Shown here in pieces: positions 7,435 through 15,674 of a DNA stretch of 64,000 nt. The position numbers and the translations under genes were made by a program. How positions within the stretch are numbered: position 1 is the stretch's first letter; every line of letters begins with the position of its first letter. A model generated the notes under the pieces. That model was given only the letters and a program-made list of their open reading frames with translations. It made no database searches and was not told the DNA's origin. The stretch is from Variovorax brevis. GTDB taxonomy: Bacteria > Pseudomonadota > Gammaproteobacteria > Burkholderiales > Burkholderiaceae_C. The stretch is taken from positions 434,001 through 498,000 of the forward strand of contig NZ_JASZYG010000003.1 of assembly GCF_030317105.1 (NCBI RefSeq), given 5' to 3'.

Positions 7435-8494
7435 GCAGACGCTCTTTCAGCGCATCGCGGCTCAGGCCGTTGAGGCCCAGCGCGTCGAAGGTGCGCGCAC
7501 CCTTGCGCAAGTCACGGCCAAGGAAGCCGCCGACGATGGCGAGCAGGCCGTGCGCGATGGGTGCGTCCACGCCGGCATAGCGCGCAGCCGACGCCAGGAA
7601 GGCCAATCCCAGCTCCGTGTCCTCGGTGATGTAGCGGTGGCCGTACAGGTCGATGTTCTCGCGCCAGTCGCCGGACTTCACCAGCTTCTTGTGCGCGTCG
7701 CCGTACATCCACTTGTCGTTGTTGTAGTGGTCCGCCAGCGGATAGTGCGGGCCGGCGTGGCCGAAGGCGTCGCGCACGGCGATGCGCTCGTTGTCGAGCT
7801 GGTCGGTCACGGCGCGCACCGCCTTTTGGGTGCCTTCGTTGTGGATGTCCCAGCGCTCGAAGTGTTGCAGGGGCGCGGCGTTCATCACCATCAGCGGCGG
7901 ATGGATGATCGGGCCGGCGTTCATCAATGCGCCCGAGAGCGCATCGCCGCAGCCATGTACCGCCGGGTAGGCCTGCCGGATGACTTCGATCGCTTCCTTT
8001 TCCTTGCGCGCCGGATACACGCCCGTGGGCAGGTGAATCGCGCGGATCGTGACGTTGACCTCGCGCTCGCCGTGCTTGCGCGCCAGATAGGGCAGCGTGC
8101 CCGTTTCCGCCCACGCCACGTCGGCGGTGCTGCCGGCTTCGCGGGCGATCTGCGCCATCACGTAGCTACCGAAGGTGCCCGGCGGCAGGAACACCACCTG
8201 CCCGTCCACCAGGTGCGGCGCCATCGCGCGGGCGATGTCGGCCTGCGCAATGGCCGGCGAAGGAATCAGGATGAGTTGCGCGCCGCGCATGGCGTCGCCG
8301 ATGCTGGCCGTGGCGGTGGCAATTGCCACGTCGCGCTCGCCTTCGGCGTCTTTCAGCCGGATGGAACCCGCTTCGATGACGGCGCCCAGCGCTGCGGCGT
8401 CGCGGCGCCACAGGCGGATGTCGTGCCCCGCTTCAGACAGGTCGGCGGCGGCGGCGTAGCAGCCATGGCCCCCGCCGAGGATTGCAATCTTCAT
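7421..8494 (-). CDS. NAD/NADP octopine/nopaline dehydrogenase family protein
   Basis: This 357-residue protein starts with the dinucleotide loop MKIAILGGGHGCYAAAADL, followed by DIRLWRRDA, and has a long C-terminal helical domain with the HPPLMVMNAAPL and YPLADHYNNDKWMYG segments of the octopine dehydrogenase group. Such enzymes reductively couple 2-oxo acids to amino acids, or run the reverse reaction. The start was set at the ATG that begins the Rossmann strand; upstream residues have no fold logic. A good promoter lies at 8566-8594. It heads the promoter-distal part of the cluster with the hydroxyacyl-type dehydrogenase. Confidence 0.82.
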   Translation of the reverse strand: MKIAILGGGHGCYAAAADLSEAGHDIRLWRRDAAALGAVIEAGSIRLKDAEGERDVAIATATASIGDAMRGAQLILIPSPAIAQADIARAMAPHLVDGQVVFLPPGTFGSYVMAQIAREAGSTADVAWAETGTLPYLARKHGEREVNVTIRAIHLPTGVYPARKEKEAIEVIRQAYPAVHGCGDALSGALMNAGPIIHPPLMVMNAAPLQHFERWDIHNEGTQKAVRAVTDQLDNERIAVRDAFGHAGPHYPLADHYNNDKWMYGDAHKKLVKSGDWRENIDLYGHRYITEDTELGLAFLASAARYAGVDAPIAHGLLAIVGGFLGRDLRKGARTFDALGLNGLSRDALKERLHDGV

Positions 8495-8565
8495 GAAAGG
8501 ACACCCCACAAGAACGTGATTGATGAATCGTCCCGCAAGCGCAGTGCATTTGCGGACTGACAGGT

Positions 8566-8594
8566 ACATTACTTTTCAAATGTTTATATGTCAA
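8566..8594 (-). promoter_or_regulatory. Sigma70-type promoter for the opine-dehydrogenase-like gene
   Basis: On the minus strand TTGACA (8594-8589) is separated by exactly 17 bases from TAATGT (8571-8566). It faces the gene starting at 8494, about 70 bases away, in the only sizeable gap of the cluster. Confidence 0.6.
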
Positions 8595-8622
8595 TTAGAT
8601 TCACCCCGGATGCGGGTGCGAG

Positions 8623-9411
8623 TCAATGGGCGTCGAGAAAGGCGGCAATCTGCGGGTTGACCCTGTCCGGATGCGTGATCGGCCCCATGTGCCCCATCCC
8701 CGACTGCGGGGCCAGCGTCACGCGTTTGAGCGTTTTCGTCAGCAATCGCGCGACCGACAAGGACGACTCAGGCGACTTGTCACCCCACATGTACAGCACC
8801 GGCACGTCCAGCGCGGCAAAGGCCGCCAGGGGAGCGGAAGGCGCCATCAGCGCATCGCGCCAACCCCGGACGTTCTGCATCGAACCGGCGACCACGGTTT
8901 GCCTTGCAGGCGGCATCGACGCCCAAGCGCCCTCGCCCATCCAGAAGTCGATGAAGCGCTCAGCGGCCGCGAAGCTGTCTCCGCGGTCGATGGCGTCGGC
9001 CGCATCCGTGGCCGCGCGCCAGATGCCTTCGGCCGGTGAACTGAGCGCATCACCGTTGGCGACCAGGTAGAACAGCGTCGGTTCGTAGACGACGATCGAG
9101 CGCAGGCGCCCGGGGTGCATGGTCGCAAGCTTCAGCGCCACCGCCGCACCGTAGGAATGCCCCACAAGGTGGAACCTGTCGCCCGCCCGCTCGAGAACCT
9201 CTTCAAGCAGCTTCACCTCATGTTCCAGATGAACCTTGACGCCTGTCGGCCAGGCAGGGCTCTTGCCGGCCCCGTAGCCATCCACGGCAATGACGCGGTA
9301 ACGGTCGGCCAGCACGTCGGAGAGCGCGCGCCACTGCGCCGACGTGCTGGCGTTGGAATGCAGGCAAACGACACCCGTGCCGTTGCCCTGCTCACGATAA
9401 AACGGCGTCAA
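8623..9411 (-). CDS. Alpha/beta hydrolase
   Basis: This 262-residue serine hydrolase has VVCLHSNAS (oxyanion strand), AVDGYGAGKS, the nucleophile elbow GHSYGA (S86), an acid region VLYMWGDKS and a catalytic His in GMGHMGPITHP, so the triad is intact. TTG at 9411 was chosen because it overlaps the TGA of the upstream methyltransferase (TTGA) and GGAGG lies 7 bases before it. A longer frame would read through the methyltransferase end. It belongs to the same operon as the methyltransferase and fusion protein; the substrate, an ester or lactone, is unknown. Confidence 0.82.
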   Translation of the reverse strand: MTPFYREQGNGTGVVCLHSNASTSAQWRALSDVLADRYRVIAVDGYGAGKSPAWPTGVKVHLEHEVKLLEEVLERAGDRFHLVGHSYGAAVALKLATMHPGRLRSIVVYEPTLFYLVANGDALSSPAEGIWRAATDAADAIDRGDSFAAAERFIDFWMGEGAWASMPPARQTVVAGSMQNVRGWRDALMAPSAPLAAFAALDVPVLYMWGDKSPESSLSVARLLTKTLKRVTLAPQSGMGHMGPITHPDRVNPQIAAFLDAH

Positions 9412-10466
9412 GGACGGGCCTCCAGCACGATATTGAAGGGTGTTTCCGTTGCGCGGCGGAACTGGCTGAACCCGCCCTTGGTCACCACGTCGCGCAAACG
9501 GGCCTCGCCCGCCTGCGCACCGAGGCACGCTCCGACTTCCTGGGAGCGCGATGCCGGCGTGCAGATGAAGGTCGATGCCGAATAGAACACGCGGCCCACC
9601 GGGTTCATGTTGTCTTCCAGCTTGTCATTGGCAAAGGGCTCGACGATGAGCCAGGTGCCATCGGCCTTGAGGGTGCTGCGCACGTGCGACGCTGCGCCAG
9701 CCGGGTCGCCCATGTCGTGCAGGCAGTCGAAGAAGGCGACGAGGTCGTAGTCCTTGCCCGGGTAGTCCTGCGCCCTCGCCACTTCGAAGCGCACGCGGTC
9801 GCTGACGCCGGCGTCCTTTGCGGCCTTGCTGGCGTATTCGATTGACGGCGCGTGGTAGTCGTAGCCCACGAAGCGCGACGCCGGATAAGCCTGCGCCATG
9901 ATGACGGTCGATGCGCCATGGCCGCAACCCACGTCGGCCACGCTGGCGCCCGCCTTCAGCCGTGCTTCAACGCCTTCGAGCGCGGGAATCCAGCTGCTCA
10001 CCAGGTTGGCCGCGTAGCCGGGGCGGAAGAAGCGCTCGGTGCCCTGGAACAACGCGGGGTCGTGCTCGTGCCATCCCAGTCCGAGCCCCGTGCGCATGGC
10101 CTGCACCATCTTCGGGATGGCCTTGAACTGCGCGTTTGCGACCTGGAACGCACCGGGAATGAAGGCGGGGCTGCCCTCCTGCGCGAGCGCAAAGGCCTGC
10201 TCTTCCGTCATGCTGAATTTCTGCGTCTTCGGGTCGTACTCGACGTAGCCGCTGGCGGCTTGCGACGACAACCATTCGAGCAGATAGCGCTGGTCAGTCT
10301 CCGTCACCTTCGCGAGCGTCGCGACGTCGCACGGGCCGGTGGCGGCCAGCTTCTTGTACAGGCCGAGCTGGTCCCCCACGACGATGGTCGCAGCATGCAT
10401 CACCGCGCCAAAGTCGGCGACGAAGCGGTTCATGAAGTCGTTCAGTTTTGTCTCGTTGATGGCCAT
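9408..10466 (-). CDS. Class I SAM-dependent methyltransferase with winged-helix N-terminus
   Basis: This 352-residue protein has an N-terminal winged-helix-like segment (about 1-110, GDQLGLYKKLAATGPCDVATLAKVT) as in Rv2258c-type and plant O-methyltransferases. A Rossmann methyltransferase domain follows, with motif I VADVGCGHGAST, the acidic loop GYDYHAPS and FFDCLHDMGDP. The start is MAINETKLN; the frame stays open farther upstream, but that part is out of frame with and overlaps the fusion gene. It lies 31 bases after the fusion gene and is coupled by TTGA to the hydrolase. It probably methylates a small molecule made or released by its neighbours. Confidence 0.85.
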   Translation of the reverse strand: MAINETKLNDFMNRFVADFGAVMHAATIVVGDQLGLYKKLAATGPCDVATLAKVTETDQRYLLEWLSSQAASGYVEYDPKTQKFSMTEEQAFALAQEGSPAFIPGAFQVANAQFKAIPKMVQAMRTGLGLGWHEHDPALFQGTERFFRPGYAANLVSSWIPALEGVEARLKAGASVADVGCGHGASTVIMAQAYPASRFVGYDYHAPSIEYASKAAKDAGVSDRVRFEVARAQDYPGKDYDLVAFFDCLHDMGDPAGAASHVRSTLKADGTWLIVEPFANDKLEDNMNPVGRVFYSASTFICTPASRSQEVGACLGAQAGEARLRDVVTKGGFSQFRRATETPFNIVLEARP

Positions 10467-10497
10467 GGCTGTCCCCGTTCGTTCAATGCCTGGGCAA

Positions 10498-12666
10498 TCA
10501 CGCCGCCGCCCAGTAGCGGTTCTCCATGACCGAGAGGATTTCCCTCGCGGCCCTGGCTGCGCCGTCGGTCTCGACCGGCTTGTAGTCCACCCGCGTGTGC
10601 ATCGCGCGCAGGGCGCGCTCAGCCAATTCACCGGGGGACGTCTGCTTGAAGCGCACCGAACAATCGGCGCAGTAGTTGTGCAGGCGGTTCTGCACGTGGA
10701 TGCATTGCTCGAAGTGCCGCTCGAGCGGAAAGTTGAGAAAGGGCCGGCGCGTGGCGACCAGTTCCATGCAGGTGCTGAGCCCGCCTTGCACCAGCGCAAG
10801 GTCGGCGCATGCAAGGTGCTCGTAGAGCTTGTGCACATAGGGCAGCACGTCGAGCCCCTTGTGCTCAGGGAAGGCATCACGCGGCACGCGCGGACCGGCG
10901 ACCAGCACCATGCGCAGTTCGGGCACCTGCCGCTTCATCGCGGGGAAGGCATCGACGATGCGGTGCAGCAAGGGCGCGCCCACCGAGGTGCCGCCGACCG
11001 CCGCGATCACCAGCTTTTCGTCGCGCCGGTAGCCGAGGCGCTCGCGCAGCGCGTCGGTGTCCGCCAGCGACTTCGGATCGAACGGCAGCGCGTAGCCAGT
11101 GAAGGCGAAGTTGTGCCGCGTCCACTCGCGGATAACTGGCAGGCCGGGGCCGAAGGGGAGCTCCGGCGTGTCCTCGACGTTGCCCACGAAGATCGCCCGA
11201 TCGCGAATCCACGGGTAGCGCGCCACGTGCTCGATGTCGTCTGCATTGCGGTCTGCGCACAGGAAGGCTTCGCGAGCATTGCCCTCCTCCATTGGCAGGC
11301 AGCCCACGAAGTCGGTCAGGAAGACGAAGGGCTGGCGCTTGAGTTCAGGGTTCTCGTGGTAGTGGTAGTCGACTTCCCACGCTTCGTCGCCGATGACGAT
11401 GTCGTAGTGCTCCGACTTCATGAGCTCGGTGAAGACCAGGAAGTTGCGCGCCATCACCTCGTCCATGGTGCGCATGGCGAAGAAGGCTTGCAGGTCGTGC
11501 TCGCCCGCCATCGATTCGAAGTGCCGGCTCTCGTTGGCAAGACGCCGCGTGATGGGATGCAGGCGCTCACCCTCCTGCTGGAGGTAGGTCGAAGCGGGGT
11601 GAACGGTGAACCAGTCGATCTCCAGATCGGGTTGCTGCGCACGCATCTCGCGCGCAATCGCGAGGTCGCGCTGAACGTGGCCCAAGCCGACGGCGCTGGA
11701 GATGAAGAGCGCGCGGCGCTTGCGCGCCATGCCGCGCACCCAGGTGGCGCGCGCGGGTGCGACACCGATGAAGTCGCACACGGCGCGACTGAAGACGACC
11801 GGGTCGCGCGCCATCGTCAGGTGCCCGCCGCTGCCGATGGTGAGCAGCCGCGCGCCCGGTACGAGCGCGACGATTTCATCGCCGCGGGCGTGGTTGACGC
11901 GTTGGTCTGCCTCGCCGTGAATGACTAGCGTCGGGCAGCGCACACGACGGGCCAGATCGCGAGCATCGTGGCCCAGCCATCCCGCCAGACCCATCGCCAC
12001 GGTCTCGCCGTCGGTGGCATTGCCGTTGTGCAGCACGCCGTCTTCGAAGGGCTTGGTCGAATGCGGTTCGCTGAAGACGATGCCGAAGAATTCGTCGAGG
12101 TAGGCCGGCCAGTTCTTGCGCATGCGATCCGCCGATTGCCTTACCGCCTGCGCCACCGCGGGGTCGTCCATGAGCCGGTGCGGATACCCGCCGGCAATGA
12201 CCAGGTGCGACGCGCGCTGAGGCTGCTCGGCGGCGAAGCGCAAGACCACCATGGACGCCGCGGATATGCCGATGAGCGCGGTGCGATCGACTTGCAGTTC
12301 GTCGAGCACGGCCACGAAGTCGGCGTAGTACTCGTCGAACGCGTAAGCCTGCGGCGCCGCCGGACGGTCCGAGCGGCCGTTGCCGCGCAGGTCCGTCACC
12401 ACGACCCTGAAGTGCTGCGCCAGGTAGGGCACCACGCCCTTGAGCAAATGCACGTTGGCGATCTGGAAAAGCGGCGCAAAGGCAAGCCAGGGGCCTGCTT
12501 CACCGAACTGGGCAAACCACGAGCGCACGCCGTCGCGTTCGACGAAGCCTTCGCGGTGCGGGGCGATGGTCTCGAAGGGATAGGGTTGCGGCAACGAGCC
12601 GGGCGCGGGCAACGCACCGGCCGTGAGGGTCAGCCGCTCGGGCAGTGCTTGCCTCGGCGCAGGCAT
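10498..12666 (-). CDS. Alpha/beta-hydrolase-glycosyltransferase fusion protein
   Basis: This 722-residue protein has two domains. Residues 1 to about 300 are an alpha/beta hydrolase with a full triad: GISAA elbow (S135), HGEADQRV (D254) and SGGHLTM (H282). Residues from about 313 form a GT-B glycosyltransferase of the MGT/MurG type: SSAVGLGHVQRDLAIA at the N-terminal sugar-acceptor loop and ADLALVQGGLSTCMELV plus PFLNFPLERHFEQ in the donor-binding half. The linker MARKRR could be an old start codon of a separate gene. It sits 2 bases after the TetR gene. It could attach a sugar to a substrate and cleave an ester on it; this is inference. Confidence 0.85.
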   Translation of the reverse strand: MPAPRQALPERLTLTAGALPAPGSLPQPYPFETIAPHREGFVERDGVRSWFAQFGEAGPWLAFAPLFQIANVHLLKGVVPYLAQHFRVVVTDLRGNGRSDRPAAPQAYAFDEYYADFVAVLDELQVDRTALIGISAASMVVLRFAAEQPQRASHLVIAGGYPHRLMDDPAVAQAVRQSADRMRKNWPAYLDEFFGIVFSEPHSTKPFEDGVLHNGNATDGETVAMGLAGWLGHDARDLARRVRCPTLVIHGEADQRVNHARGDEIVALVPGARLLTIGSGGHLTMARDPVVFSRAVCDFIGVAPARATWVRGMARKRRALFISSAVGLGHVQRDLAIAREMRAQQPDLEIDWFTVHPASTYLQQEGERLHPITRRLANESRHFESMAGEHDLQAFFAMRTMDEVMARNFLVFTELMKSEHYDIVIGDEAWEVDYHYHENPELKRQPFVFLTDFVGCLPMEEGNAREAFLCADRNADDIEHVARYPWIRDRAIFVGNVEDTPELPFGPGLPVIREWTRHNFAFTGYALPFDPKSLADTDALRERLGYRRDEKLVIAAVGGTSVGAPLLHRIVDAFPAMKRQVPELRMVLVAGPRVPRDAFPEHKGLDVLPYVHKLYEHLACADLALVQGGLSTCMELVATRRPFLNFPLERHFEQCIHVQNRLHNYCADCSVRFKQTSPGELAERALRAMHTRVDYKPVETDGAARAAREILSVMENRYWAAA

Positions 12667-12668
12667 CG

Positions 12669-13364
12669 TCAGGCCCTCCGTCGTGCTTGCGCGGGCTTGC
12701 GGCTGTTGCCGTCTTCAACGCGCCGCAGCAGCGTTGCAACCGCTTCAAGCCCTTCGCGGTGGTGGCCCTGCTTTTCGGTGATGCCCAGCGTCATGCTGGC
12801 CTCCATGCCGACCCAGTACCAACTGATCCACGACGCAATGGCGCGATCGGAAACGGGCAGGTCCAGCCCCGAGTCCTTGATGAATTCGGCCACGCCGGCT
12901 TCCACCAGCTTGATCCACGCGAGCAGGCGCGGCACGAATTCCTTTCGCAGCTCTTCGTCGTTGAAGCTCGCGCCCATCAGTTCCATCAGGAGCCGCACGA
13001 AGCCGGACTTCAGGTCGTCTTCATAGAAGTCGCAGGCCTGCTGCCACTTGCTGCCGGCGCTTGCATCCTTCTGGCCGTACATGCGCGCCTGGCGTTCGAG
13101 CAGTGTCTTGTTGGCCTCGTCCAGCACCGCCAGGACGAGTGGCTGCTTGCCCCGGAAGTGATAGCTGATGAGCGCATGGTTGACGCCTGCATCACGTGCG
13201 ATGTCGCGCACGTTCAGCCGCGCATAGCCGCCTTCGCACAGGCGGCGGCGGGCGGCTTCGAGGATGAGCTTGCGGGTCTGCGCGCTGTCGACGCGGCGCT
13301 TGATGGCTTCGACCGGCTGCCCGGGTTGGGCTGCTCGTGCAGTTTGACCAACTGTTTTAACCAT
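12669..13364 (-). CDS. TetR-family transcriptional regulator (cluster head)
   Basis: This 231-residue regulator has a TetR helix-turn-helix at about 30-75 ([35 protein letters not shown]) and a helical ligand domain to the end. It is the first gene of the minus-strand cluster, ending 2 bases before the hydrolase-glycosyltransferase fusion. An inverted repeat lies 3 bases upstream of its ATG, so it probably represses its own operon until a pathway ligand binds. The ligand is unknown. No clear ribosome site precedes the ATG. Confidence 0.88.
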   Translation of the reverse strand: MVKTVGQTARAAQPGQPVEAIKRRVDSAQTRKLILEAARRRLCEGGYARLNVRDIARDAGVNHALISYHFRGKQPLVLAVLDEANKTLLERQARMYGQKDASAGSKWQQACDFYEDDLKSGFVRLLMELMGASFNDEELRKEFVPRLLAWIKLVEAGVAEFIKDSGLDLPVSDRAIASWISWYWVGMEASMTLGITEKQGHHREGLEAVATLLRRVEDGNSRKPAQARRRA

Positions 13365-13366
13365 TT

Positions 13367-13382
13367 GTTCAATCTAATGAAC
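13367..13382. promoter_or_regulatory. Candidate TetR operator (inverted repeat)
   Basis: GTTCA-N6-TGAAC is a perfect 5+5 inverted repeat placed 3 bases upstream of the TetR gene at 12669-13364. Position and symmetry suit autorepression. Confidence 0.5.
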
Positions 13383-13629
13383 GGCGCACTCGGTGTCAAG
13401 GCGCCCCCACCCTGCCAATGGTTGTAGGGATGCAGCAGGGATTTGCCCATTCGCCGAGTTTTCTTGCACCCGGATCGGGCACCGTTCCGGCGGGCTGCAC
13501 CGGTGCGGTGCTGCCCTTGCACACGGCAACCAAACTGCGCTGGCAATAGTTGATTGAGCGTGCGTTTTTTCGTAACGCGCGCTACGCTCGCGTCGCGCGA
13601 TCTGCGCGTGCACTCCAAGGAATGACACG

Positions 13630-14142
13630 ATGATCCTCGGTCTTACATCCCTCGGCGCCGTCCACACCCTCATCAGCCTTGTCGCGGTGGCGGCCGGTAT
13701 CGCAGCATTCGTACGCGACAAGGAAATCGTTCCCACCAACGGCCTCGGCAAGACGTACATCTTCGCCACCGTGCTCACCTGCCTGACCGGCTTCGGCATC
13801 TTCCAGCACGGCGGCTTCGGCAAGCCGCACGCCCTGGGCATCATCACGCTGGTGGTCCTGGCGCTGGCCTCGGTGGCCTGGCGCAAGGAGATCTTCGGCG
13901 CTGCTTCGGCCTATGTGGCGCTGGCCTGCTATTCGCTCACCTTCTTCTTCCACATGATCCCGGGCTTCACCGAGACCTTCACGCGGCTGCCAGCGGGATC
14001 GCCTGTGTTCTCGGGGCCCGACGACCCGGCATTGCAGAAGGTGATCGGCGTCGTGTTCGTGATCTTTCTCGTGGGGCTTGGCCTTCAGATTGCCAGGCTG
14101 CGCGCAGCGCGCCGCGGAAGCCCAAGTCCGCGGCTCGCCTGA
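13630..14142 (+). CDS. Small integral membrane protein, unknown function
   Basis: This 170-residue protein has four hydrophobic segments: near the N-terminus (about 8-27), about 42-60 (TYIFATVLTCLTGFGIF), about 70-82 plus 90-108 (SAYVALACYSLTFFF), and about 140-155. It ends in a basic, Arg-rich tail that should face the cytoplasm. I do not recognise a family with confidence; the FxHGGFGKPHALGI segment with two His suggests a cofactor or metal in the membrane. It stands alone between two minus-strand operons, and no partner is evident. Confidence 0.7.
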   Translation: MILGLTSLGAVHTLISLVAVAAGIAAFVRDKEIVPTNGLGKTYIFATVLTCLTGFGIFQHGGFGKPHALGIITLVVLALASVAWRKEIFGAASAYVALACYSLTFFFHMIPGFTETFTRLPAGSPVFSGPDDPALQKVIGVVFVIFLVGLGLQIARLRAARRGSPSPRLA

Positions 14143-14169
14143 CGCGGGAAACGTGCTGCTCGCACCGAT

Positions 14170-15324
14170 TCATTTCTCTGAAGCAATCAGCGCCCAGCAC
14201 ACGATCGCGCTGCAAACCGAACTCCAACGGCCGAATCCCTTGTAGATCTGCGCGGCGATTGCGGCTTGCTCCTTGAGCGTGCCTTCGGCCTTGATCTGCG
14301 GGTCCGACACGTTCCTCACCGCCACCCATCGCGGGGCGGCGGCGCCCATCTGGCTCGCGACGAGGCCAAGCACCGCATCGCCCATCTCCGAGACATCGCC
14401 CAGGCCCTGCAGTTCGTAGTGATTGTTGGAGGTGTCGAAGCCGAAGAAGTCCGTCGTCACGACGGAAGAATCGAGGCCCGACAGCGGCACCTGCGTGATC
14501 TTTGGCGGACGGGTGTTGTCTTTCGGAAGCTGCGCCGCGTTGGCCTTGAAGAGCTTGCGCGCCGTCGTCATGTGGGCGCGGCTTGGCGCAACGCTCGAAT
14601 AGCTGTCCGTCCTGAAGGGCTTGCCCTTGAACTTCTGACGGCAATCGAAGCGCACGATGGGGCTGACCACCACGTCGCCGACCTCGAACTGCTTGCCGAT
14701 GCCACCGGCCGTGCCAGTCGTGATGACAAGCCTGGGCCGCACCTCGTTGATGATCTGCGCCCACACGTCGATGTTCGGCAACTGCGGCCCGTCTTGCGAC
14801 ATGTGCGATTCCGACTTGAAGACCACCACCGACTTCTTGCCGATCTTCGTCATCCAGTAGGCGCCCAGCCGCTTGGCCTGCGTGGCGGGGCAGCCCTTGC
14901 GCATCTTCAGGGAGATCGTGTCGTAGTTGTGCGTGTAGTGCTGGTAGTCGTTGCGCGAGTCCTTGCCGGGCGTCAGCACGCGGCTGAGCGCGTGGCCCTC
15001 ATCGACTGTCCAGGTGACGAGCAGGACGTCAGCGCGCGGCAGCGGGTCGCCGGTGCTGGTCGACAAGGACGTGGCCGTCTTGGGCGCAAGGCCCGCGGGC
15101 CACGTGACGTCCGTGTAGCGCGACAAGCCGGTCGCGGTGCTGAACGCGAAGAACTGGAGTCCTTCGGGCGATTCAGAATCGAAATCGATGATCTCGCGCT
15201 GGAAGTCTTCCACGGACGCGGCCCGGGCAGCGGCAGGCGCATGCGCAAACGTGTTGGCGGGCGCGGGTGTCGAGATGGGATCGAAGCCGAGGTTTCTCGC
15301 GATCCATTTTCTGTCTGCGATCAT
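14170..15324 (-). CDS. Nucleoside phosphorylase-superfamily protein
   Basis: This 384-residue protein has an N-terminal part of about 90 residues with no family I recognise, then a PNP/MTA-nucleosidase-like domain: a strand PRADVLLVTWT, VITTGTAGGIGKQFEVGDVV (the phosphate/ribose glycine loop), SEMGDAVLGLVA where the family has its EMEG catalytic Glu, and RNVSDP where it has the base-binding Asp. This predicts a purine nucleosidase or phosphorylase. It lies 30 bases downstream of the emfourin-like gene and the M4 protease, apparently in one operon. Housekeeping nucleosidases are shorter (about 230-300 residues), so a specialised role is likely. Confidence 0.75.
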   Translation of the reverse strand: MIADRKWIARNLGFDPISTPAPANTFAHAPAAARAASVEDFQREIIDFDSESPEGLQFFAFSTATGLSRYTDVTWPAGLAPKTATSLSTSTGDPLPRADVLLVTWTVDEGHALSRVLTPGKDSRNDYQHYTHNYDTISLKMRKGCPATQAKRLGAYWMTKIGKKSVVVFKSESHMSQDGPQLPNIDVWAQIINEVRPRLVITTGTAGGIGKQFEVGDVVVSPIVRFDCRQKFKGKPFRTDSYSSVAPSRAHMTTARKLFKANAAQLPKDNTRPPKITQVPLSGLDSSVVTTDFFGFDTSNNHYELQGLGDVSEMGDAVLGLVASQMGAAAPRWVAVRNVSDPQIKAEGTLKEQAAIAAQIYKGFGRWSSVCSAIVCWALIASEK

Positions 15325-15354
15325 GTTGTTCTCCTCCAGCGATCTGGCTGAGGC

Positions 15355-15672
15355 TCAGGGCAAGGTGGGTGGAACCAGCGCCTTGAGGGCGCTTGGCATC
15401 GCGTCTTCCGGAAGTTCCACGGTGCGGTCGGCACCGTGGGCGTCTGTCACATGAATTCGATAGGTGAATCGATCGGCGCCGGCGGGCGGCGCACGCGTTG
15501 CTCCCGCCGGCCCGGGCACAGCGTTCACGATGCGTGAAAGCGCTTGCTGCTGCGCCTTTGAAAGCGCTGCGACATCGTGCTCGGCGCTCAGCTTGAGCCC
15601 CGCAATGCCGCCCCTGCGTTCGATGCGCAGGCTCTTCAGGACAGGCGGATCCGGCGCTTTTGAACTGCTCAT
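15355..15672 (-). CDS. Emfourin-like protealysin inhibitor
   Basis: This 105-residue protein resembles emfourin, the partner of protealysin-like M4 proteases. The family pattern of an early RRGGIAGLKL strand, a middle helix, then DRFTYRIHVTD and a C-terminal MPSALKALV is visible. Emfourins bind the protease active site tightly and keep it inactive in the cytoplasm. The ATG is 2 bases after the M4 stop, the same gene pairing as in the known Serratia protealysin operon. There is no signal peptide. Confidence 0.8.
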   Translation of the reverse strand: MSSSKAPDPPVLKSLRIERRGGIAGLKLSAEHDVAALSKAQQQALSRIVNAVPGPAGATRAPPAGADRFTYRIHVTDAHGADRTVELPEDAMPSALKALVPPTLP

Positions 15673-15674
15673 CT

